Source of the DNA: an uncultured Eggerthellaceae bacterium | Lineage (GTDB): Bacteria; Actinomycetota; Coriobacteriia; Coriobacteriales; Eggerthellaceae | Reading direction: 5' to 3' | Assembly (NCBI GenBank): GCA_910588435.1 | Contig: CAJUPL010000041.1 | Location: 1-12,258, forward strand | DNA length: 12,258 bases | Part shown: positions 1-6,205 of the stretch, piece after piece | How the letters are laid out: each line of letters starts with the position of its first letter | Position numbering within the stretch: position 1 is the stretch's first letter | Position numbers and translations under genes: made by a program | Notes under the pieces: model-generated | What the model saw: the letters and a program-made list of their open reading frames with translations, nothing else | Told to the model about the DNA's origin: nothing | Databases searched by the model: none

Positions 1-13
1 TGTGCACTTTTAT
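1..13 (+). terminator. 3' edge of a Rho-independent terminator cut by the window start
   Basis: The window opens with TGTGCA followed by CTTTTAT and then aacGGCC. The same layout (stem half ending TGTGCA, a T-run, then cGGCC) occurs complete at 11084-11125. This is therefore probably the right half of a terminator for a plus-strand gene lying left of the window. The left half of the stem is not visible, so the call rests on the comparison. Confidence 0.45.
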
Positions 14-75
14 AACGGCCTTCAACATCCCGCATTCGCTTTCACGCTCATGCGGGATGTAGCGGCCTTAAAAGA
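14..75 (+). repeat. Terminator-adjacent repeat module (copy A) with long hairpin
   Basis: The module runs from GGCC near the terminator to a second GGCCTTAAAA. Between them, ACATCCCGCAT (25-35) pairs perfectly with ATGCGGGATGT (50-60) as an 11-bp stem. The same frame is found at 1696-1743 and 11612-11659 in the opposite orientation: GGCC, then AACAT, a central segment with GCTCAT, then ATGTAGCGGCC. There the stem is shorter and its sequence differs. No ORF is credible here. The module lies between a terminator and a three-hairpin arm. Confidence 0.65.
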
Positions 76-80
76 TTCCT

Positions 81-292
81 GTGGGCGCTTCCATTGGAAG
101 CGCAGCATTGCGCTAGCAATGCGTAACGCAGGCGATAGCCTGCGAACACCCGGAAGCCAGCCTCAGGTGAGGCAACCTAGCCTGGCGCAAGACACCGATC
201 CGGGCATTTCGGGTCATCACCCTCATTTCGCTACCTTTTCGCCCTTTGGGCTTCCAGGTAGCTGCGTCTCCATTGCAGCCGCCCACAGGGAA
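81..292 (+). repeat. Two-armed structured repeat element A
   Basis: The left arm (81-158) has three consecutive hairpins. They are GCGCTTCC/ATT/GGAAGCGC (85-103), GCATTGC/GCTA/GCAATGC (105-122) and CGCAGGC/GATA/GCCTGCG (127-144). A spacer follows, with CCTCAGGTGAGG and a CCTGGCGCAAGAC segment shared with the other copies. The right end (about 229-292) is a decayed arm in reverse orientation: GCCC/TTT/GGGC at 241-251, then GCAGCCGCCCACAGG. The first two stems of the right arm no longer pair well. The element fills the gap before the purC control region. Confidence 0.75.
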
Positions 293-337
293 AGAGGCCA
301 GCAAGCGGGTCAAGCCAGCAAGACGACAATCTAATTA

Positions 338-394
338 TGACCTCTGAGGTCAATGACATTAAGCACGGGGATTTGTCATTGACCTTGTAGGTCA
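338..394. promoter_or_regulatory. Large dyad: two TGACCTnnnAGGTCA palindromes upstream of purC
   Basis: TGACCT-ctg-AGGTCA lies at 338-352 and TGACCT-tgt-AGGTCA at 380-394. Their centres are 42 bp apart, about four helical turns. AGGTCAATGACA (347-358) is also the exact reverse complement of TGTCATTGACCT (374-385), so the region is one large inverted repeat with 21-bp arms around a 15-bp centre. The right palindrome sits just upstream of the expected -35 area of the purC promoter. This looks like an operator for a dimeric or tetrameric regulator. The regulator is unknown, and the half-site was not recognised as a known PurR box. Confidence 0.6.
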
Positions 395-395
395 T

Positions 396-424
396 ATATA
401 GAGCTGTACAAGGATACTTATAAT
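396..424 (+). promoter_or_regulatory. Candidate purC promoter
   Basis: TATAAT at 419-424 is a perfect -10 hexamer, 56 bp before the purC start. No good -35 hexamer lies at 16-18 bp spacing (396-401 reads ATATAG). The promoter may therefore depend on an activator bound at the adjacent palindrome, or simply be weak. A further AGGTCA half-site lies in the leader at 461-466. Confidence 0.5.
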
Positions 425-479
425 GTAGGCATGGTTCGCGGGAGGGTCCGGGGGTTCCGGAGGTCACATAGGAGGCAGC

Positions 480-1349
480 ATGGAAATGAGCATCGAGCCC
501 ACGTCGCAGGGCAAGGTTCGAGACCTGTACGATCTGGGTGACAAGCTGCTGCTTGTAGCAACGGACAGGATCTCTGCGTTCGACTACATCCTTCCTGACG
601 CCATCCCGAACAAGGGTCGCGTTCTCACGCAGCTCTCCGTCTTCTGGTTCGAGCTCCTTGACGGTGTTGTGGAAAACCACCTGATATCCACCAATGTGGA
701 AGACCTCCCTGTGGAATTCCAAGCCCATGCAGATTGGCTTCGCGGGCGCTTCATGCTGGTTCGCAAGGCTGAGATGTTCCCTGTTGAGTGCATCGTTCGC
801 GGGTATCTTGCTGGCAGCGGACTTGCGGAGTACAAGAAGGAGGGTACCGTTTGCGGGATCAAGCTTCCGGAAGGGCTGACGAACTCCTCCAAGCTGCCTG
901 AACCGATCTTCACGCCTTCAACCAAGGCAGACATCGGCGGCCATGATGAGAACATCAGCTTTGCGAAATGCGCGGAGCTGATCGGCGAGGATGATGCGCA
1001 GGAGCTCTCCAGGTTGTCGAAGCAGATCTACACCACAGCTGCTGATTATGCTGCCAAGAGGGGGATAATCATTGCGGATACCAAGTTCGAGTTCGGGCGC
1101 ATCGGTGGTGAGATCATCCTTGGGGATGAGGTGCTGACCCCGGATTCGTCCAGGTTCTGGCCTGCAGATGAGTATGAGCCTGGCAAGAGCCAGCCGTCGT
1201 TCGACAAGCAGTATGTCCGTGATTGGCTGTCCGCGAATTGGGACAAGCAGGGTGAGCCGCCGCATCTGCCGGAAGAGGTCATTCAGCGCACCGCCGAGAA
1301 GTATGAGCAGGCGTACACCATGATCACCGGCCGCAAATTGGAGGTCTAG
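480..1349 (+). CDS. purC: Phosphoribosylaminoimidazole-succinocarboxamide (SAICAR) synthase
   Basis: PurC joins CAIR and L-aspartate, using ATP, to form SAICAR in cytoplasmic de novo purine synthesis. The 289-residue product has a normal bacterial length. It shows GKVRDLY (11-17) at the N-terminal nucleotide-binding part, the first family signature MFPVECIVRGYL (99-110) and the second IIADTKFEFG (197-206). Further conserved segments are PDSSRFW (221-227) and FDKQYVRDWL (241-250). GGAGG at 471-475 lies only 4 nt before ATG 480, so the in-frame ATG at 486 (10-nt spacing) is a possible alternative start. No other purine gene is adjacent. It appears to be monocistronic, flanked by repeats on both sides and convergent with the next operon. 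Its control probably lies in the dyad at 338-394. Confidence 0.97.
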   Translation: MEMSIEPTSQGKVRDLYDLGDKLLLVATDRISAFDYILPDAIPNKGRVLTQLSVFWFELLDGVVENHLISTNVEDLPVEFQAHADWLRGRFMLVRKAEMFPVECIVRGYLAGSGLAEYKKEGTVCGIKLPEGLTNSSKLPEPIFTPSTKADIGGHDENISFAKCAELIGEDDAQELSRLSKQIYTTAADYAAKRGIIIADTKFEFGRIGGEIILGDEVLTPDSSRFWPADEYEPGKSQPSFDKQYVRDWLSANWDKQGEPPHLPEEVIQRTAEKYEQAYTMITGRKLEV

Positions 1350-1390
1350 CAGGAGCAGGCTTGGGGCAGAGACCTGGTGTGTCCGGATAG

Positions 1391-1505
1391 GTGGTCTGCG
1401 TCAGGCTAGGTGGCCTGGCCTGATGCTTGCTTCCGGGTGTTCGCAGGCTATCGCCTGCGTTACGCATTGCTCGTCGCAATGCTGCGGCTGCAATGCAGCC
1501 GCCTA
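1391..1505 (-). repeat. Single-armed structured repeat element B
   Basis: This copy reads in the reverse direction relative to arm A. CGCAGGC/TATC/GCCTGCG lies at 1442-1459, GCATTGC/TCGTC/GCAATGC at 1464-1482 and GCGGCTGC/AAT/GCAGCCGC at 1484-1502. The flank 1391-1436 (GGTGGTCTGCGTCAGGCTAGG and TTCCGGGTGTT) matches the spacer side of the copies near 11450 and 12115. The left partner arm is absent, and purC ends just upstream. No gene is present. Confidence 0.75.
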
Positions 1506-1665
1506 CCGCAAGGGGGGAGTGCAGCCGCCCACAGGCGGGAGGGGGCAATGCTGCGGCTGCAATGCAGCCGCCTACCGCAGGGGAGTGCAGCCGCCCACAG
1601 GTGAGGGGAGGCAATGCTGCTGCCCACAGGTAGAGGGGCAATGCAAGTGCCCACAGGAGATGTTC
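1476..1665. repeat. Tandem expansion of the hairpin/GCAGCCGCCCACAGG unit
   Basis: The phrase GCAATGC begins at 1476, 1545, 1611 and 1638, giving steps of 69, 66 and 27 bp. The first two units each hold the hairpin GCGGCTGC/AAT/GCAGCCGC (1484-1502 and 1553-1571), then CTACCGCA, a G-run, and GCAGCCGCCCACAGG. The later units are shortened to TGCCCACAGG and GTGCCCACAGG. Short reading frames exist on both strands here but their translations are Ala/Cys/Pro-rich repeats, so I do not call a gene. Confidence 0.8.
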
Positions 1666-1677
1666 TCGCCCGAATAA

Positions 1678-1743
1678 GGGGCGCGGGAGCGCCCCAAGGC
1701 CGCTACATGGGTGCGAATGGAATGAGCAGCCATGTTAAAGGCC
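1678..1743 (-). repeat. Terminator-adjacent repeat module (copy B) plus flanking hairpin
   Basis: AAGGCC-gct-ACATGG (1696-1710) and CCATGTTAAAGGCC (1730-1743) bracket a segment almost identical to the copy at 11612-11659. ACATGG pairs with CCATGT here, whereas copy A carries an 11-bp stem at the same place. A separate GC hairpin, GGGGCGC/GGGA/GCGCCCC (1678-1695), directly abuts it. On the minus strand the module follows the operon terminator. Confidence 0.65.
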
Positions 1744-1745
1744 GC

Positions 1746-1774
1746 AATAGAAAGAGCGGGTGCAACGCACCCGC
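1746..1774 (-). terminator. Rho-independent terminator of the molybdoenzyme operon
   Basis: On the minus strand GCGGGTGC, loop GTT, and GCACCCGC form an 8-bp GC-rich stem followed by TCTTTCTATT. It lies about 57 nt past the lipoprotein stop codon, the last gene of the five-gene operon. The following GCGGCC and module match the positions of the terminators at 1-13 and 11084-11119, although the stem sequence is different. Confidence 0.7.
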
Positions 1775-1798
1775 GACACCGGATCGGGGCAGCAAGGT

Positions 1799-1823
1799 GC
1801 GGCCCGCGGGGGATGCGGGCCGC
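1799..1823. other. Strong GC stem-loop next to the lipoprotein stop codon
   Basis: GCGGCCCGC (1799-1807) pairs with GCGGGCCGC (1815-1823) around a 7-nt loop. On the minus strand it begins 7 nt after the stop codon and has no T-run behind it. On the plus strand only TTT follows. It may protect the operon mRNA 3' end or add to termination between the convergent transcripts. Confidence 0.5.
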
Positions 1824-1830
1824 TTTAAGA

Positions 1831-2334
1831 TCACTGAACGAAATCGAACGTGACGGTGTCTCCGGATTTGAGCACGGTGACTGCTGGGGAGGACGTTTCA
1901 ACCTGTCCGTTCACGGACATCTCCCAGTGCGAGCCATCGCCTGCATCCCCACGGCCAAGGCCACCGATGGACTCTATCTCAACGGAATCCCCTTCGCCGC
2001 TTGTGGTCACTTCGCGGTCAGTTGCCTGCAGGGCATCAAGCGCGGTGCCGCCCTCAGGGATGGCAACGCTCACGTTCTCCGCGGAGAACTGCATTGGAGA
2101 GTCAGCCGCGTACTCACTGCCAACGGATGACTTCAGGTCAACATTCACGCTCATCTGCCCAGCCTCAGTGGCAGCAGAGGACGAAGAGCTCTCAACCGGA
2201 GCCACGTTCGCGCCAGATGACGAAGCGTTCCCGCCCCCAGCGTCAGATGCCGAAGAACAGCCAACGGCGCACAGGCACATGGCGGCGGACACGGCAACGG
2301 CCGCGCCCGCTTTCGCAAAAGAATTCAACTTCAC
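1831..2334 (-). CDS. DUF4430-domain lipoprotein, last gene of the molybdoenzyme operon
   Basis: The 167-residue product starts with a lipoprotein signal, MKLNSFAKAG, then a hydrophobic stretch and C-A-V-G-C, which makes Cys26 the likely lipidated residue. Residues 27-60 are a Ser/Ala/Gly-rich tether. The C-terminal part (about 88-167) fits DUF4430: VAIPEGGTALDAL, then IESIGG, GSHWEMSVNG (134-143) and a final SGDTVTFDF. I chose GTG 2334 because AGAAAGG lies about 9 nt before it; starting further upstream would put a charged segment before the signal. It follows the NrfD-like gene by 27 nt. DUF4430 resembles the C-terminal part of transcobalamin-type ligand-binding proteins, but no ligand can be assigned. 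It probably sits on the outer face of the membrane, where it could bind a substrate or hold the enzyme complex. Confidence 0.85.
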   Translation of the reverse strand: MKLNSFAKAGAAVAVSAAMCLCAVGCSSASDAGGGNASSSGANVAPVESSSSSAATEAGQMSVNVDLKSSVGSEYAADSPMQFSAENVSVAIPEGGTALDALQATDREVTTSGEGDSVEIESIGGLGRGDAGDGSHWEMSVNGQVETSSPAVTVLKSGDTVTFDFVQ

Positions 2335-2361
2335 AAGATCACACCTTTCTAAGAGCAACAG

Positions 2362-3264
2362 CTACATCCACGGTTGCACGATGGTTATGGGCATGGCCGC
2401 CGCCAGGATCAGCAGGCGAAGCGCAAATCCTCCGATCAGCAGGCACGCGTCGGACACGCCAGACACCAGGTGCCCGCGTCCAGATTCCTCAACCTCAGCC
2501 CGCGTGAACCAGAGCTCCTTGCACTCCAGCACGGTGGGCAGCACAAGGCCGATCAGGATGAATGCCAGCCAGAACGCAACGGCGCAGTCACCCGCGATGA
2601 GGTTCATCACGGATGCCAACCCAGCGTCCTCAGCGTTGCTGGCCACGATGAAGCAGAGCGCCGCCACCAGCACCAGCTCAGCAACCGGAAGGAAGAAGTG
2701 GAACTTCTTGAAGCCAACCGCCGCGTTGAACTCCTTCGGCGCGCCGATGATCCCAGCTAGCAGCATGGCTGCCATGCCGGTTGAGAACGCCGACACCAGG
2801 AACAACACAGGCAGCAGCGGGTTGTTCCAGAGCGGGAACGTCTTCGCCACGCCCAGCAAGCAGCCGGTGTACACGCACACGCAGATGCCAAGCACAGCAC
2901 CCGCAACATCAAGCCAAACGGGCACCTTGAGGCCGCGGCCCAAGAGATCCATCACGGCAACGATCAGCGCGATGATCACGAACAGCGCCAGGAACACAAC
3001 GCCCCAGGTCATCACCGAACCGAAGTTCGTGAGCAGAAGCGCAAAGCGCAGCGGGTTGTGGAAGCCAGCGGTTGCGTCCGCCATCAGCAGGCACAAGCCA
3101 ACGATCACGCAGATGGGAGCGATCACGCGCCCGTAGCGGATCAAGTGCACGAGCTGCGGGTGCTTCAGACGCAGATACGTTGCGGACGCGAACGCGCCTC
3201 CGCCCAAGCCCGCAAGGAACAGGTAAGCACCGATGATGGTGCCCCAGATGGGTTCGAATACCAT
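2362..3264 (-). CDS. NrfD/PsrC-family membrane subunit of the molybdoenzyme complex
   Basis: This 300-residue polytopic membrane protein has about eight hydrophobic spans (near 7-29, 47-65, 84-106, 118-138, 150-172, 190-209, 222-245 and 272-292), as expected for NrfD/PsrC. Family-like features are WGTIIGAYLFLAGLGGG at the N-terminus and HNPLRFALLLTNFGS (69-83). Such subunits anchor exported Fe-S/molybdoenzyme partners and exchange electrons with quinones. The upstream stop overlaps an ATG at 3270, but GAGGTG (3277-3272) is better spaced for ATG 3264, giving MVFEPIW. The tight coupling to the Fe-S subunit indicates translational coupling. Direction of electron flow is not evident. Confidence 0.9.
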   Translation of the reverse strand: MVFEPIWGTIIGAYLFLAGLGGGAFASATYLRLKHPQLVHLIRYGRVIAPICVIVGLCLLMADATAGFHNPLRFALLLTNFGSVMTWGVVFLALFVIIALIVAVMDLLGRGLKVPVWLDVAGAVLGICVCVYTGCLLGVAKTFPLWNNPLLPVLFLVSAFSTGMAAMLLAGIIGAPKEFNAAVGFKKFHFFLPVAELVLVAALCFIVASNAEDAGLASVMNLIAGDCAVAFWLAFILIGLVLPTVLECKELWFTRAEVEESGRGHLVSGVSDACLLIGGFALRLLILAAAMPITIVQPWM

Positions 3265-3269
3265 GCTCA

Positions 3270-3812
3270 TCACCTCACGTAATAGATCTTGGACTTGGTA
3301 AGGTCACCGGCGATGGGCTGGGCATTCGTCCGCGCTATCTCACGCACCAGTTCGCTATCAGGGTCATCCAGATCCCCGAAGATCCGGCACCCGGTCAGAC
3401 ACGCCTCAACGCACGTGCACATCTTCGTGCCGGACTCCTCCGCAGACACCGTGCAGAAGCGGCACTTGTCAACTGTTCCAGTTTCAGGATTGCGAACGCG
3501 CACCTGGTACGGGCACGCCGCCATGCAATACAAACACCCGATGCAGCGCCCCTCATCAACTTCCACGATGCCGTCCGCGCCCATGTGCGCAGCCCCCGTG
3601 GGGCACACCTGCGCGCATGGCGCATCCTCGCAATGCATGCACTGCAGCGGCACGTTCTCAACCCCCACATTGGGGTAGCTGCCAACCTCACGCTGCTCAT
3701 AGCGAATGAAATCCTGCTCAGGCAGCAAGCCGTTCTGCCGCTGGCACGCTGTCCGGCAAGTGAAGCACCCGATGCAACGGGTGGCATCGATCAGCATTCC
3801 GTATCTGGCCAT
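3270..3812 (-). CDS. 4Fe-4S electron-transfer subunit (DmsB/NrfC-like)
   Basis: The 180-residue protein carries four cysteine groups: C13-16-19-23, C58-61-66-70, C90-93-96-100 and C117-120 with C132/134/138. This is the usual four-cluster pattern of the B subunits of DMSO-reductase-type enzymes. It would pass electrons between the catalytic subunit and the NrfD-like anchor. It has no Tat or Sec signal, so it probably leaves the cell with the Tat-bearing catalytic subunit. Two ATGs overlap the upstream stop (ATGATG at 3815-3810). GGAGG at 3823-3819 is 6 nt from the second, so I start at 3812. The last group reads CTCVEACLTGC, with extra cysteines (134 and 142) compared with the common CVEACPTGA. 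Confidence 0.93.
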   Translation of the reverse strand: MARYGMLIDATRCIGCFTCRTACQRQNGLLPEQDFIRYEQREVGSYPNVGVENVPLQCMHCEDAPCAQVCPTGAAHMGADGIVEVDEGRCIGCLYCMAACPYQVRVRNPETGTVDKCRFCTVSAEESGTKMCTCVEACLTGCRIFGDLDDPDSELVREIARTNAQPIAGDLTKSKIYYVR

Positions 3813-6187
3813 CATGCACCTCCGTTCTCTGCCTTGACGCTCACGCAGGCCTCTTGGGTGCACAGCGCGCCGTAGCCGCCGATCAGCGTGGCATCCGCGA
3901 ACATGAGCGGGTTCACACCAACGCCCTTCGCCACCTTCTGACGCTCAGCCTGATGCCCGAATGACATGGGCAGATACATGGCAGTGGGCACGATGCGATC
4001 CGTCAGATACGCGCGCGCCTGACAGGAGAACACGCCGTTGGAAAGCGTGATCATCTGCCCGTCAGAGATGCCGAACGCGTCCGCCACGCTCTTGTTCACC
4101 CACACGCTGCCAAGCTCATACATCTCAGCGATATCCATCAGCTCAGCCGTGTTGTACCCGAACGCCCCGGGCACCGTTGGCTGCCCGGAGATCAAGTGGA
4201 ACGTTGGATCCCCTTTGCCAGCAAGCGCAACAACCATGCGGTCCTCTTGCCCTAGGTTCATGTCATCTGACACCACGGCCGCAATGTTGGACTCAGTCAG
4301 CGGCGGCACCCACATGGGGTACACGCCCGGCCCGTCCGTGCCGCGAACCGCAGGCCAGCACTGGATCTTGCCCGATGCCGTGGGCCACGTTCCCGTCTGC
4401 CACGATGCGGCGCGCGCAACTGCTCCGGGCGCGGGCTCAGCAACGCCAACCTGCGAAAGGCCCTCACTGGAAAGTCCGCAGGCTGCAAGGCGCGCATCCG
4501 TTATGGCAGCCGCCTTGGCGGAGATGTTCGCCTCATGACCTGATGCCTCAGACAGTGCGTCGAAGATCTCAGCCAGCGGCTTTGAGTTCACGCCGTCCTC
4601 ATGCTCAAGCACAGCGTCTGCCGCGTTGAACGCCGCAAGCGCGCCCTGCGTGGGCTGCGCCAACGTCCCGCACTCAAGGTACGAATCAAGCGGCAGCACG
4701 TAATCTGCAAGCTCAGCCGTTTCCGTCATCTCAGAGCTGATGCAAACGAAGAGCCCCATCTTCTCAAGCGCCGTTTGCACGCCGCTCACGGCCGCATAGT
4801 CATACGCCACATTGGCATCCACGCAGATAAGCGCCTCAACAGAGCCGTTGGTTGCGGGCGACAGCGCAAGCGCAGCACCCGCGTCCGTTGCCGCGCGCTC
4901 AGGGTTGAACGCCGCGATCAGCGCCGCCTTCGTGCCCTGCGCGCCGTCCTCATCAGCGGGCATGGCCGCGCCCGGCGTGCTGGCGAACAGCTCATCGAAC
5001 CCATACGGCAGAAGCGCGCCGCCTGCTTGCCCGTACGCACCCAGAAGCGCGTTCAGCATGCAGATCACCTGCGCGGTCTCCGGCGCATTCACATACGCCA
5101 GGCTGCCAACGGAGCCGTTGCCATACTGGATGGCCACGTGCGGCGCCGCCCCAGCCAGAAGCGATGCCAGCTCTTCTATCCGGTAGCTTTGGATGCCGGA
5201 AACACCCTCCGCCCACGCGGGCGTGTATTCCTGGATGGCACCCGCCCAGTCATCAAAACCAGCCACATTGGCGGAAACGAACGCCTTGTCATACTGCCCG
5301 TTGGCAACCAGATACTGGCAGACTGCCAGGAGCACGGCCAGCTCAGTGCCAGGGTTTGCGGGATACCAATCGTCTGCGAACTGAGCCAACGTGCCTTTGC
5401 GCGGGTCAAGCGCGATCACCTTCGCGCCGGCACCCTTCGCTTGGCCCAGCGCGGACACCACTGACGGCGTTGTGACGTCCGTCATGGACGAGTCAACCAA
5501 GAGCACCAGGCCCGCATTGGCAACGTCCGGGTAATAGCCGTGGTGCCCGATCACCTTCGCGATGGCTTCAGGCTTGATCACGTCATACGTGACATCATCT
5601 ATATATATGTTGCCGGAGCCCAGCCCGTTCATGAACAGCGTTGACAGCATCCGCGCGTCACGCCGCGCGCCGTCGTAGATCAGCGTGATGGCGTCCCCGC
5701 CGTCATACTGCGAAAGGAGCTCCAGCTGCTGCCCTATGTTAGTGATGGCCTCGTCCCAAGAAATGGTCTGGAACGTGCCGTCCGCCTTCTTGCGAAGGGG
5801 ATTCTTCACGCGGGCAGCCGAACGCGCGCTTTGCGTGAACCCGTAGCCACGCGCGCAGAGGTTGCCCGCCGCGTGCGGGTCAGCCGCGTTGCCCAGCGTC
5901 TTCTCAAGCGTGGCGTCAACCGTGTACGCCGCAAACGCGCACGCATTCGGGCACGCCTGGCAAACCGTCTGCGTGACCTCCCATTCAGGGCGCGCGTCAA
6001 CGCCGATGTGCCCACCTTTCGCGAATGCGGGCTCAACGTCTGAGGCTGCAAGCGCCCCAGCCACTGTGAGCGCACCGGCCGCGGCCGCGCCTTGCACGAA
6101 GCGCCTGCGCGTGATGGCGGGCGCACCTGATGCGGCTTGTGTGGGGGTGCCGTTCGCAACCTGTTGCGTCAGAGGCATATCTTTCAT
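3812..6187 (-). CDS. Tat-exported molybdopterin oxidoreductase catalytic subunit (DMSO reductase family)
   Basis: The 791-residue protein has the twin-arginine motif TRRRFV (26-31), a hydrophobic stretch and a probable cleavage site after A-F-A (54-56). An N-terminal [4Fe-4S] site follows (C76, C79, C83, C111), then CARGYGF. The DPRKGTLAQFADDW and PGTELAV block is typical of bis-MGD binding, and a C-terminal molybdopterin-dinucleotide-binding-like domain starts near LISGQP. Start ATG 6187 is 8 nt after GGAGGTGATC. It lies between two Fe-S genes (18 nt after one, overlapping the other). In related enzymes Mo is held by Cys, SeCys, Ser or Asp after the G-S-x-N segment. Here G190-S-G-N is followed by IYIDDVTYD, with no Cys or Ser, so the ligand and substrate class remain open. 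Family and export are clear; the reaction is unknown. Confidence 0.93.
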   Translation of the reverse strand: MKDMPLTQQVANGTPTQAASGAPAITRRRFVQGAAAAGALTVAGALAASDVEPAFAKGGHIGVDARPEWEVTQTVCQACPNACAFAAYTVDATLEKTLGNAADPHAAGNLCARGYGFTQSARSAARVKNPLRKKADGTFQTISWDEAITNIGQQLELLSQYDGGDAITLIYDGARRDARMLSTLFMNGLGSGNIYIDDVTYDVIKPEAIAKVIGHHGYYPDVANAGLVLLVDSSMTDVTTPSVVSALGQAKGAGAKVIALDPRKGTLAQFADDWYPANPGTELAVLLAVCQYLVANGQYDKAFVSANVAGFDDWAGAIQEYTPAWAEGVSGIQSYRIEELASLLAGAAPHVAIQYGNGSVGSLAYVNAPETAQVICMLNALLGAYGQAGGALLPYGFDELFASTPGAAMPADEDGAQGTKAALIAAFNPERAATDAGAALALSPATNGSVEALICVDANVAYDYAAVSGVQTALEKMGLFVCISSEMTETAELADYVLPLDSYLECGTLAQPTQGALAAFNAADAVLEHEDGVNSKPLAEIFDALSEASGHEANISAKAAAITDARLAACGLSSEGLSQVGVAEPAPGAVARAASWQTGTWPTASGKIQCWPAVRGTDGPGVYPMWVPPLTESNIAAVVSDDMNLGQEDRMVVALAGKGDPTFHLISGQPTVPGAFGYNTAELMDIAEMYELGSVWVNKSVADAFGISDGQMITLSNGVFSCQARAYLTDRIVPTAMYLPMSFGHQAERQKVAKGVGVNPLMFADATLIGGYGALCTQEACVSVKAENGGA

Positions 6188-6205
6188 ACAGATCACCTCC
6201 CGCGC

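Noticed and set aside
81..158. tRNA or known riboswitch fold
   Set aside because: There is no acceptor/anticodon arrangement, and the three short hairpins in a row match no riboswitch I recognise. The arms also occur repeatedly downstream of genes rather than in leaders.
1476..1665. CRISPR array
   Set aside because: The repeats are palindromic with variable lengths and decaying units, there are no unique spacers of constant size, and no cas genes are present.
1324..1677. Several short Ala/Cys/Pro-rich open frames in the tandem repeat region
   Set aside because: They are open in many frames on both strands only because of the GCAGCCGCC repeat; the DNA repeats and hairpins explain them better than coding.
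1850..3136. Long open frame on the plus strand opposite the lipoprotein and NrfD-like genes
   Set aside because: It is antisense to two well-supported genes, its product is Ser/Thr/Ala-rich with no recognisable domain, and open antisense frames are expected in GC-rich DNA.
4601..5464. Plus-strand open frame inside the molybdoenzyme gene
   Set aside because: Arg-rich antisense shadow of the catalytic subunit; no ribosome site or domain.
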